NCBI GenBank assembly: GCA_037576215.1
Contig: JBANDB010000004.1
Span: forward strand, 2,604,001 to 2,668,000
Length of the DNA stretch: 64,000 nucleotides
Origin: Armillaria gallica
Taxonomy: Eukaryota; Basidiomycota; Agaricomycetes; Agaricales; Physalacriaceae
Direction: 5' to 3'
In this document: positions 11,913 to 21,937 of the stretch, piece by piece
Numbering within the stretch: position 1 is the first letter of the stretch
Layout: every line of letters begins with the position of its first letter
The notes under the pieces: generated by a model
Databases searched by the model: none
What the model was told of the DNA's origin: nothing
Seen by the model: only the letters and a program-made list of their open reading frames with translations
Translations under genes and position numbers: made by a program

Positions 11913-13104
11913 TGATGAGCCTCCAGGCTCTGTACACTCAGAATTTGTGGATTTATCCATTTATCACCCAATACCTTCGAAACGACGCCATTATAATCCT
12001 CACACACTTGATAATACTGCCAACACTTGATAATACCACAGATTTTTGCAGTATAAGCCATGAACATTCAGATACAGTCCTAAAACCGTGACATCCACTC
12101 CCCACACACTCTGTTATCCTTCCCAGCTTGTCTCATCTTGCATCACAATTACCGTATCTCATCATGGCAAGGCACCTCTGATCGACAATCATTCTAAAAC
12201 AGGGTTGCTACATCACTCAGAAGCATCTGGTTGATGTGCTCATCAATCATTTAATGAAATGATATGATTGATGCAAGTACCCTCCCAGCTACAATAATTA
12301 CAGCTACGGCAACTATAGACCATGTTTACTAAGGCTGTTACAGTGCCAAGACTTTGAATTATTGTTGCCCCACACATACACCTCAGCACAGCAACTGCAG
12401 CTCAATAATCCACAGCTACACAGCACTTCATGATCTGCTCATCACTCAATAAAACCACATGGTTTGCATCCATATATGGCAACGTCAAGGACTTGCTGTT
12501 ACTTTAGAACCACAGATACCATATGTTTACTACAGCTATTACAAAAGCCAAGGACTTACAGCCTTACTAAGGCTCTGATGAATATTCTATTTATAAAATC
12601 ATACTTGTAGTATAAAAACTAGGTAGAAGCTGCATTTTTAGAGCTAGTTCTTACCCAGTTGATGAGGCTACAGCATTACCAGTCAGCTACAGTTACTCCA
12701 AGTTATTCCTCACCACATGCTTTATTCTTTAAATGTTGTTGGTTGCACCAATACACAAAATCTTGCATCAACAACTTGCTTTTGTCTTTTAATGCTGCAA
12801 CATCGCTTCACTTTCACCACATAGGATTGTTTTATAACTTTCACCTTCTACATCGCCATCATTTTCATCACCCAGTTCAGTATTGCCTCCATGTAGGCCC
12901 AGTTCAGCTCCATAGGATCACCCTCATCTTCACCATTGTTCAGAGTTGCTGTGCATCTATTGCAGCAGCACCCCACTCAGCACCTCAGTTACCATGATTT
13001 CTACCAGTTTCTTGCAGTCTCCATATGTTTATTGCTATTGTTTTGACTCACAATATTAGGTACAGCCCAAGCCACGTTTACTAGGCTATTTTGACGTCTT
13101 CTAG
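11913..13104 (+). repeat. Family-A LTR-like repeat, copy A3 (3' truncated)
   Basis: Starts TGATGAGCCTCC, like A2, but its body is closest to A4 (16194-17961): the two run nearly base for base to the motif GACGTCTTCTAG at ~13103. There A3 stops and turns into an inverted copy of its own last bases. TATAAAAA is present near 12610. Confidence 0.85.
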
Positions 13105-13124
13105 ATTAGAAGATGTCGAAATAG
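13077..13124. repeat. Fold-back palindrome split by Gypsy element 1
   Basis: Left arm TTTACTAGGCTATTTTGACG... (13077-13103); right arm TAGAAGATGTCGAAATAG (13107-13124) continuing as CCTAGTAAA after element 1 (33414-33422). Arms of about 27 bp differ at two positions, both C/T-type changes. Element 1 inserted inside the right arm, duplicating AATAG. Confidence 0.8.
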
Positions 13125-13538
13125 TGTAAGACCTGAACTGCAATCAAGGGTAAATAGTTGGCTGTATCGCATTCATACAGTCACCAACTAGTCCTTTGAT
13201 GATTGCCGCTCAAGACTAACTTGAATAGCGCTTAGCAAGAAGGAATGTGTTTCGGTATGAATAAACATTAGCTCAAAGCTAGGGAATATACAGCTTTGAG
13301 TACACTACTTATATACTAAAGTGAGGGTCTGTAATGAGTACTAAGATGAGGGTACTGTGTTAGAAAGTGAATAAGCCAAGTACACGGTAGCCAAGAATAT
13401 GACACATCGAGAGAGTGTGATGTGTGAAGATTTATGAAGGCTCCGTGGAGTCATGGATCTAAAGATAAGATAAGGGTAAGCACTGAAGATAAGATAAGAT
13501 AAGGGTGCTTAGGTAAAGAAAATGAATAAATCGTAACA
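13125..13538 (-). repeat. 3' LTR of Gypsy element 1
   Basis: On the plus strand TGTAAGACC...TCGTAACA. Longer than its partner because of an extra block of GATAAG repeats (13461-13505). Other differences from the 33024-33408 copy are mostly C/T or G/A. Confidence 0.93.
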
Positions 13539-13556
13539 TTACCCCCCTGTTAAGGC
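13539..13556 (-). promoter_or_regulatory. Polypurine tract of Gypsy element 1
   Basis: Minus strand reads CCTTAACAGGGGGGTAA directly before the 3' LTR. The same TTAAC-AGGGGGTAA pattern precedes the 3' LTRs of elements 2 (27401-27410) and 4 (44361-44378). Confidence 0.85.
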
Positions 13557-13750
13557 AGGTGTCCCAACTGCTGTTAGCTTCAATCCCATCATTACTTTCT
13601 CACGATGCCAGGCCCAATGTTAGTGCCTATGCCTCAACGTGTGCAATCCTCCTTTCTTTGTTCCCTATATGCAAGGGTCCAAACAAGGAGGAGGAGTTCC
13701 ATTATCAGGTGGTCATGGAAGCAGTATTTCTGGTAAACTTTTTCATGTCA

Positions 13751-15574
13751 TCATGGTATTTCTGTTGGTTCGAACGGCGATTTCATGTATGTCAAAGGGT
13801 CGTCGTTGCCACCAAAGTAGTCCCAGTCTAGCTGTTGGTCGTACCAAACTTTTTGTCCAGTGAATGGGTCCATGTAGGATTGCCAATCTTCTATCCCATG
13901 CTCAGTATGATTCACTTTTTCTGTGAGGTATTCATCGACGAGTTCATCGGTGTCCATGTTATCCTCCCATACCCAACTATTGGATTCTGGTCCATATCCT
14001 TTCCATTTGACGAAGTAGTCTGTGACCCAATGCCATGGTTCACTGGCTTTTCCCCTGACTTTGTGCTCTCTACTGTCAAGGACTTTCTCAACTTTGTAGT
14101 GCTCTTCGCCGTCGATGAGATCTGGCAGCGGAGGAGGTGGCTGTTCTTGGTTTGGGAATGCTGGTGGTGTGTATGGTGTGAGGAGTGCTTCGTTGAATAC
14201 TGGATGGATATGCCAGTTCAGCGGGAGCTTTAATTTATATGCTGATGCTCCAACTTTTGCGATGATGGGGAATGGGCACATTCGTTTGTCTGCGAGTTTC
14301 TTCTTGGGACGTGGAAGGTTAAGGTTGGTTGTGTCGAGCCAAACCTTGTCTCCTACTTGGTATTCCACTGCAGGTCGTTTTCTTTTGTTGTACTGGGCTT
14401 TCATCTGGTCGGCGGCTTTCTTGAGCGCTTGCTTTGCCTTGGCATGGATTTTTTGCATCTGTGAAACAAATGTGGTTGAGGCCGGTGTTCTGAAGGGTGC
14501 TCGGGGTTTTGCACCTGGGAGGAGGTCAGCATTATAGCCATAGTTAACCTCGAAGGGACTTTTGCCCATAGTGGAGTGGGTGCGGTTGTTGTGAGCAAAT
14601 GCTGCAAGAGAGAGCCATTCGACCCAGTCGTTTTGGAGATGATTGACAAAGATCTGGAGGTATTTTTCAATCTCCTGATTGACTCGTTCAGTCTGTCCAT
14701 CAGTCTGTGGGTGATAGGTGGTGGATACATTTGCCTTAATCTGAAGCAAGTCATAAAGGTCTTTCATGAACTTGGATACAAACACAGAGCCTCGGTTGCT
14801 GATGACAACCTGGGGCATTCCATGTCTGGCATACACTTCGTCTTGTAGGATTTTGGCCCACCCTTCCGATGACATCTCTGTGGTACATGCAACAGGTATG
14901 ATTTCCTTGGAGAAGCAGTCGACAATCATTAAGATCATGTCAAAACCGTTGCATTTAGGTAAACCAGTGACCATATCAACAGAGATATGAGTCCAGGGTC
15001 GGGATGGTATGGTGTTGGGGTGAAGGGGCGCTGGTTTTGCTTGCATGCTCAACTTAGTTTGTTGACATGTTTCACAGGCACAGACGTAGCTCTCTATGTC
15101 CTTCTTCATCCTTGGCCACCAATATTCTCGTAAGATGAGTTCTTTAGTCTTTTCAATGCTGGGGTGTCCTGCCGTGATGTGGTCGTGATGCATTGCAATG
15201 ATTTCTCCTCATAACACATGATCTTGGGGAATATAGATGTGGGAATCGTAATAGATTAACCCATCATCTAGCTTCATCCCTTGATCATGGCTGAGAGACA
15301 CAGAGACGTTCTTGTCCCATCGGTGGTGGTCGAGTGTGGCTTGCTTAATCTTGGTATGGATTTCCTCAATCGTGGGCATGACTAGTGCCCAGAAGTGCTC
15401 AGGTTTGAGGATGATAACCTCATTGTTGTCCTCCTTTCCTTGTTTGTGATCTGCTTGTCAGCTTAGTAGGTCAGCCTTCTTGTTTGCTGGTCCCGGTTTG
15501 TGGTGCAGCGAGAAATGGTATTCGGCAAGCTCAGTTACCCAATGTGCTTGACGTCAGTTGAGCTTTTGGGGCTT
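13751..15574 (-). pseudogene. Gypsy element 1 integrase plus chromodomain
   Basis: The long open stretch 13751-15193 (480 codons) gives zinc-binding HHDHITAGHP...YVCACETCQQTK (HHCC), integrase core with HISVDMVTGLP (first Asp), VISNRGSVFVS, where the second catalytic Asp has become Asn, and TERVNQEIEKYLQIF (Glu). A GPY-like region follows, then a chromodomain, HYKVEKVLDSREHKVRG ... DYFVKWKGYGPESNSWVWED, typical of chromoviruses and thought to guide insertion to marked chromatin. Upstream, TGA codons at Arg positions (KPQKLN-stop-RQAHW, DHVL-stop-GEII) cut it off from RNase H. Confidence 0.94.
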
Positions 15575-16193
15575 TCAGAAATACTGCAGATTTTGATGAT
15601 CTGTCCATATCTCGAAGTCCTGAGCTGCACCCATTAGGTAGTGCCTCCACTCATCCAGGGCTAGCATGATTGCCAGCAGTTCTTTGTCATAAATTTCATA
15701 ATTTCGTTCCATAGCTGTGAGGGACTTGGATAGAAACGCAACTGGGCACCATTTGCTATCTTGTTCTTGGGATAGAACTGCCCCTATGGCTCCTTCACTT
15801 GTGTCCACCTCTACGCAGAACTTGCCTCCTTCTGTGGGTATTGCCAGTACCACTTCTTTGGCCAGCAGTCTCTTCAACTCCTCGAACGCGTCCTGTTGCG
15901 CTTTTCCCCATTTCCATGGATCGTTTCCTGTCAGCTGGGTCATCGGTTTGATGACCTTGCTGTATCCTTTGATGAAACGTCGATAGAAATTGGTAAAGCC
16001 TAAGAATGACTGGAGTTGTACTTTCTTGCTTGGCACAGGCCACTCTGCGATTCCTGCGATCTTGACTGGGTCCATCCGGATGCTTCCTTCACTGATGATG
16101 ACTCCGAGGTACTCCGTTTCCAAGGTCTTGAACTCACATTTCTCTGCTTTAAGAAATAGCTTGTTCTTTCAGAGGAGTCTTAGAACCTCACAC

Positions 16194-17961
16194 TGATGAC
16201 CCTCCAGGCTCTGTATGCTCAGAATTTGCGGATTTAGCCATCCATCACCCAATACCTTTGAAACGATGCCATTATAACCCTCACACACTCCATAACACTG
16301 CCAACTCTCGATAATACCACAGATTTTTGCAGTATAAGCCACAAACATTCAGATCCAGTCCTAAAACCGTGACATCCACTCCTCATGCACTCCGTTATCC
16401 TTCCCAGCTTGCCTTGCATCACAATTACCATATCCCATCATGGCAAGGCACCTTTGATCAACAATCATCCTAAAACAGGGTTGCTATATCACTCAGAAGC
16501 ACTAGTTGATGTGCCCATCAATCATTCAATGAAATGACGTGATTGATGCGAGTACCCTCCCAGCTACGATAATTACAGCTATGGCAACTATAGACCGTGT
16601 TTGCTAAGGCTGTTACAGTGCCAAGACTTCGAATTATCGTTGCCCCATGCATACACCTCAGCATGGCAACTGCAGCTCAATAATCCACAGCTACACAGCA
16701 CCTTATGATCCACTCATCGCTCAATAAAACCACATGGTTCGCATCCATACATGGCAATGTCGAGGACTTGCTGTTACTTTAGAACCACAGATACCATATG
16801 TTTAATACAGCTATTACAAAAGCCAAGGACTTACAGCCTTACTAAGGCTCCGAAGAATATTCTATTTATAAAATCATACTTGTAGTATAAAAACTAGGTA
16901 GAAACCACATTTTTAGAGCTAGTTCTTACCCAGTTGACAAGGCTATGGCATTACCAGTCAGCTACGGTTACTCCAAGTTATTCCCCACCGCTTGCTTTAC
17001 TCTTTAAATGTTGTTGGTGGCACCAATACATGAAATCTTGCGTCAATAACTTGCTTTTGTCTTTTAATGCCACAACATCGCTTCACTTTCACCACATAGG
17101 ATTGTTTCATCGCTTTCACCTTCTACATTGCCATCATTTTCATCACACAGTTCAGTATTGCCTCCGTGTAGGCCCAGTTCAGCTCCATAGGATCACCCTC
17201 ATCTTTATCATTGTTTGGAGTTGCCGTGCATTTATTGCCGCAGCACCCCACTCAGCACCTCAGTTGCTACAATTTCTACCAGTTTCTTGCAGTCTCCGTA
17301 CATTTATTGCTATTGTTTCGACTCACAATATTAGGTACACCCCAAGCCATGTTTACTAGGCTATTTCGACGTCTTCTAGTCCATTGCCACGATTACTAGA
17401 GCATCACAACATTTTCTAGTCCCTCCCCACATTTTCCAGTCCCTCCCCACATTTTCTAGCTCATTCCTATGATTTCTAGCATGTTGCTACAATTTCTAGT
17501 GCGTTGCTACGATTTCTAGTGCATTGCTACGATTTCTATCACATTGCTACGTCTTCTATTCCCTCCCCACGTTTTCTCGACCGTTGCAACAATTTCTAGC
17601 ATGTTGCTACGATTTCTAGAGCATCCCTACGATTTCTAGACCCATTTTCATGGTCTCTAGACCATTTTCGCAGTTTCTATTGCGGTTTCTTGGTATTCAA
17701 GTCATACCAGATTCCGTCCCATCTCGTTTATCGAGATCCTTCCTGGCTTACAGCCAACGTCTATTAGTACTCCTTGACCAAGAGTACTACTTCGCAGACT
17801 TAAAGTTGCAGTGTATCTTGTGTTATTGAGGAATTGACCGCACGGAGGTGCACCGAACCACTCGCAAACACATTGCCTTGATTGCTGTGTTGCTATGTTA
17901 ATTGCCTAAGCTCCCTCTGAGTTTTGGGTGTTGCTGTTGCCACGGAAGTCTATGCTCATCA
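16194..17961 (+). repeat. Family-A LTR-like repeat, copy A4, solo insertion in element-1 RT
   Basis: 1768 bp from TGATGACCC to TATGCTCATCA. Flanks are ACAC (16190-16193) and GCGC (17962-17965). Given the RT frame, the ancestral target was GCGC, so ACAC is best read as the same 4 bp duplication after two CpG to CpA changes. TATAAAAA near 16887. Because element 1 was hit, this insertion is younger than element 1. Confidence 0.88.
17380..17700 (+). repeat. Degenerate ~20 bp minisatellite inside copy A4
   Basis: Roughly fifteen variants of GCTACGATTTCTAGTGCGTT-like units in a row, ending near GTTTCTTGGTATTC. Copies A1, A2 and A5 lack the full array. Confidence 0.7.
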
Positions 17962-18165
17962 GCGCATGATGCGACGATGTTTCTCCTTGGTCTTGGACAT
18001 GATTAGGATGTCATCGAGGTACACTGTGATGTGGCCTGATGCAATGAGATCTTTGAAAATGTCATTCATCATCCACTGGAAGGTGGTGGGCGAATTGGTG
18101 AGCCCAAAGAACATAACTGTGGGTTTGAACAACCCACAATTAGTTCTAAATGCCGCCTTCCATTC

Positions 18166-18575
18166 TGTTACGATTTTTCCATTTTTTCCTTATCTTATCT
18201 TATCACGGCATCTCAGCATCTCAGCCGTTTGGCACTCCATGCACTCCATGTGGACAATCGTATGACTTATGCATCTCTTCCCAGACACCTGGTTACAGCC
18301 AGGCTTCCATACAACTTATGACAGATAGACACATGGACATGTATATATTTAGAACCAAACCAAACAGTATATAAGTAGCATAGCTCTCAGCTTTGTACCT
18401 TAGCTTCGAGCTAAGTTAATACACCCCAGACTTTTCTCTTCTCTTCACAGAGCCCAGAGTCTAAGTGTTATACCACCTCGCTGTAGCAAACTCCACAGTA
18501 CTATTGCCCTGCCCAAAGTGAGAGGCAGTGCAGCGTTAGTCACCTTGTTTGTTCTTCCTGAGTCCGTCCATAACA
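18166..18575 (+). repeat. 5' LTR of Gypsy element 2
   Basis: TGTTACGATTTTTCC...GTCCATAACA. Contains GATAAG-type boxes (as CTTATC, 18188-18204) upstream of the TATA box. Confidence 0.96.
18368..18414 (+). promoter_or_regulatory. LTR core promoter and self-primer sequence, element 2
   Basis: TATATAAG at 18368-18375, then AGCTTCGAGCTAA at 18402-18414, 34 nt from the start of the TATA box. This 13-mer is exactly complementary to the PBS at 18577-18589 and differs by T to C from elements 1 and 3, with the matching change in the PBS. Confidence 0.75.
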
Positions 18576-18576
18576 A

Positions 18577-18589
18577 TTAGCTCGAAGCT
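18577..18589 (+). promoter_or_regulatory. Primer-binding site, self-priming type, element 2
   Basis: TTAGCTCGAAGCT, one base after the LTR. Exact 13 nt complement of 18402-18414. Confidence 0.75.
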
Positions 18590-18935
18590 TTCTACTACAC
18601 TTCCTAATGTTCACCGTGGAAGTCTTATGCCCTCAAACCGACAAAACACTCAACTCCCGAAATACGTAAAGAACTGAAAGAACCCAGAACGAAAGGCACC
18701 CCAGGAGGACAGAAGAAACCCCACCACAATCATAAAAAACATCCCAAACGACCAATCCCCACTCCTGACTACAGTGACGATTGGCAGCACTACAACTACT
18801 GTGGGTACTATGAAGGACACTACAACCTCAATATCGATTGAACAAAGAGGTCAGTTTACCCAAGCAGCCAACCTCTCCCTCCCGACATGCTTCACACCCT
18901 CCTGCCATTGCCTTCACTGAAACCAACAAGGCTGC

Positions 18936-19094
18936 ATGCAAACAACCTGGTCGCCAGGGACTATCACAGCAATTGTCATATCAGGAATCATCCTCCTGAT
19001 TTCCATCATTATCCTTGTCCTTTTTAACTGCTACCTCCTCCTCCTCAAATACCGAGCCTACCAAATCCAACAACGGCTCCCCCACACTACGTGA
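18936..19094 (+). CDS. 52-residue membrane-peptide ORF in Gypsy element 2
   Basis: Short ORF upstream of gag. It starts MQTTWSPGTITAIVISG, then about 25 strongly hydrophobic residues (GIILLISIIILVLF...YLLLL) and a basic tail KYRAYQIQQR. The composition is that of a single-pass membrane segment with a cytoplasmic positive flank. No similarity to a family I know. It lies about 360 nt after the LTR, further than the comparable ORFs of elements 1 and 3, and ends in TGA, so it could once have been part of a longer protein. Confidence 0.5.
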   Translation: MQTTWSPGTITAIVISGIILLISIIILVLFNCYLLLLKYRAYQIQQRLPHTT

Positions 19095-19279
19095 ATGAAG
19101 ACCAGCAGGCCTGGAACCTAGCCCTAAACATCCTCACCTTCATACTTGCTCAAGCAGCACTCCAACAACTGCCCTTCTTCTAAGGGACATAGACCGAGTG
19201 CTCGAACAAAGACAACAACGCCAACGACTCGACTAGACAGCTGAAGTGTGGTTTCACTGCCCTAAGCTGATGATCCCTG

Positions 19280-20650
19280 ACCCAACCATCCCCAGACCAT
19301 TGCTATCAGCACCACGCTCGTCAGCACATTATTCATCTTTTTCTTCACCGCACTAATATTCCTTATGTACAGGGAGGCGATTAGAAACCAGCTTCAGCAT
19401 TGGGGACTCATAGTCCCTGTACATGCCTGACACAACCTAGACTATGCCTTCCTACCAAGGCATTATGTCTTCCCCCCTCAGAACAATGACCATGTGCCAG
19501 CGGCACCACCTACCCCAGCACCACAATGAACCAGATGCCTTTGAGAACAACAAGGCAACTCTGCCAGGACCATCACCTCCCACCACTCAGTCGAGGAGTT
19601 CCACGAGAGTAGGGAGAGTACCCCGACCCCAGACATCCCTGGGTATTATCAGAACGCAACCCTGGGGCCCCCAAATGTTCCAAGAACCCCAGTCTGAACC
19701 CCGTCCCTGAGACCAGGACACTACGGATTGACACCTGCACCGATGCTGCACTACCCACAACCAACGAGCCAGAACAAGGTAGCCCAGTGGCTACAACACT
19801 ATGGCCAGATGGCTCCTCCGCCTTCCTCAGGGTGGCTTAGCACTCACTGAGACCCTCCTCCGTCACCATCATCCACAACTCGGACAGCGAGCCAATGCCA
19901 CCATGAGCCCCGCCAACAGATCGCCCCCAGGTTCTACATTCCGTTAGACATCTTCCCCGAAGGCTGGGACCGGTTCAACCCGTTCCCCAAAATGTCGCCT
20001 GGCAGAACACAATCCCCTTCCCCAATCTGGGAAGATTCCCCAATGAGTTGAGCGGCAACTCCGACACCGGGGAGGACTTCGCCCAGCGAAGACTCCCAAT
20101 ATTCCGATGACCAGACCCCCTCCGGTTCGACTACAATGGAGTACCACGAAATGAGGCAGACCCCCTCAACCCCTATGGGCCAGACTACAAGTGGCCTGAC
20201 CTCTCCGCAGTTGATCACGAGATCATCGGACCTGAGCGAAGCCATGCCTCGGTCATCAGACAACAAGACACAGATGCCCGTGTCTCTGCAAGGGGATGGC
20301 AACCCTCTTTCCGAAACTCGATGGACTGGTACTTGGTGATCCACTCAGGGGATCCCCTTGAACCTCACCACCAGGACACCCAAGTCACCACCCGTATACT
20401 GGCCAACCAGGAGCGAAACCTCTACGCGCTGGTCTGGGGTGGAATGCACCTACACGACCTACGGCCACGAACCGACGAAGAGCAGCTCCAGTTGGAGACA
20501 GAGCTCGTCATACTGGCCGAGGAACACCATGACAGGGTTCGCCCCCATCAGGGACCCCTATGATTTCCACATGGAAATCCTTTTCCCCTTCCGGATTTGC
20601 CACCGGATTGGAGGAGACAAGGACAGTACCTGGGACGAGGAACCAGTGTA
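19280..20650 (+). pseudogene. Gag N-terminal region of element 2: second membrane segment and Pro-rich domain
   Basis: A frame without its own ATG reads TIAISTTLVSTLFIFFFTAL, then IFLMYREAIRNQLQHWG and, across a TGA at 19432, HNLDYAFLPRHYVFPPQNN and further Pro-rich sequence. So a hydrophobic span followed by Arg/Gln is in register with the Pro-rich gag N-terminus. Downstream (to ~20650) frames shift but FYIPLDIFPEGWDRFNPFPK and NLYALVWGGMHLHDL occur, loosely like the gag N-terminal domains of elements 1 and 3. Inference: the ancestral precursor began with a signal anchor. Confidence 0.55.
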
Positions 20651-20683
20651 CTAATAGCAGGGAGTGGTGAAGGGGTGGCAAAC

Positions 20684-21937
20684 ATGGAAGAAGACATGGC
20701 GGGGGCGGGACCATCAGAGACTGCTGAAGAACGGGTTGCCCAACTAGAAGCACAGATGGTGCTAATGCGCAATGAAAACGTGAAGCTGCGAGAGGATCTG
20801 GAAGCAGCCAAGAAAAAGGAGGTGCCCCGTGGAAGGGTGCCACGACCAGGGCCAGACCCTGATCGCTACTCGATACCCTGACCCCCGAGCGGAGACGGTC
20901 CTCCACCGAATGGTCCAATGGGATCATGGAATGTCGACCACCCCCCAGCACTGACAGGGGTCAAACTGATCCTCCTTAACCCGCCACAAAAGTTCAAGGG
21001 AGACCACGACGACATTGAATGCTTCCTAGGAGACTGCACCACCTACTTTGTGGTCTTCTGAAACCAGTTCCAGGGAATACCATCCCTGATGATCCCCTTC
21101 CTTACCTCCTTCCTCGAAGGCAACACGGAAGACTGGTGGGTCCACCGACGAGACGATTTCTGGTATGACCCAGTAGAACCAGACTTCGGTGCAACCCAAG
21201 AAGAGAACAACGACTACAATGCAGGGCCTCGCTACTGCTTCCCCTGATACGACGACTTTGTGGATGAATTCCACAACGAATTCCGGGACCCAGCCATCGA
21301 GCTGGTCCATGAGAAGATGGGAGAAATCAAGATGGGCTCCGACCCCGCCCACGTCTTCTTCTGAAAACTAGAACGGGAGGCGAAGCTTGCTAACCGACTC
21401 AAGGACGAGAGCGAACACAGACACCTAGTGCGAGCAGTATGCACCAGGATTCCCCCGTCATACAGGACCGCTATCGCCAACATCGGCTTTGGGATCCCGC
21501 GCAACTACCAGGGATGGAAGCGGTGGATCATCGAGATGTACGAAGAAAGGGCGAAGCAAAAGGTCTTCGAACAGACCCAAGGGATTGAGCGGCAGTTCAA
21601 CAAGTGGCCACAGCAGGGACAGAAACAGATTACCACCCCCAGCAGCAACAAGAATGCAGCGGGTGGCGCGACAAGTTCCTCAACGAACAAGCCGCAGAAC
21701 AAGTCGGCAGAAAGGCCGCACAACGCGAAGGGGTGGTACACCCCAAAGGGCGATGATGCCCGAATGCAGGTCGACAGGAAGAAGTACATCGACGAAGGGT
21801 GATGCTTCAACTGCCACGAAACGGGGCACATAGCCAAAAACTGCCCGAAACCGAAGGAGCAGAGGAAAGTGAGGGCTGTCATGACTGACAAAGTACCACT
21901 CGTGGACAGCACGAAGGTGGAGGAGGTAAAAGAGTAG
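20684..21937 (+). pseudogene. Element 2 gag (capsid and nucleocapsid), TGA-interrupted
   Basis: One register from ATG 20684 to TAG 21935. It begins with a coiled coil (EERVAQLEAQMVLMRNENVK), then the retrotransposon gag core: PPQKFKGDHDDIECFLGDC, FLEGNTEDWW, YDDFVDEFHNEFRDP, KLEREAKLANRLKDE. It ends with a CCHC knuckle, CFNCHETGHIAKNC (~21803-21844). TGA codons interrupt after SIP (~20879), VVF (~21060), YCFP (~21246), VFF (~21362) and just before the knuckle (~21800). Gag would form the particle and bind RNA. Confidence 0.93.

Larger units (their letters stand above)
15575..18165 (-). pseudogene. Gypsy element 1 RT C-terminal half and RNase H, split by copy A4
   Basis: 15575-16193 encodes TEYLGVIISEGSIRMDP, FLGFTNFYRRFIKGYSK and the RNase H residues VEVDTSEGAIGAVL, NYEIYDKELLAIMLAL and WTDHQNLQYF. 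The gene resumes at 17962-18165 with HITVYLDDILIMSK, an intact YLDD RT site, and FFGLTNSPTTFQWMMN. Between them sits solo repeat A4. The upstream RT part is displaced to 27821-28379 by element 2. Removing both insertions brings the frame together as HRRIM(R)EVLRLL, agreeing with HRQIVKCVLQHL of element 2. Confidence 0.93.

Noticed and set aside
17380..17700. CRISPR array
   Set aside because: Repeats are contiguous, degenerate 20-mers without unique spacers, in a eukaryotic retroelement.
20684..21937. TGA read as tryptophan (genetic code change)
   Set aside because: The kinase gene uses TGG for Trp and CGA-derived TGAs also occur at Arg positions, so mutation explains the pattern better than recoding.
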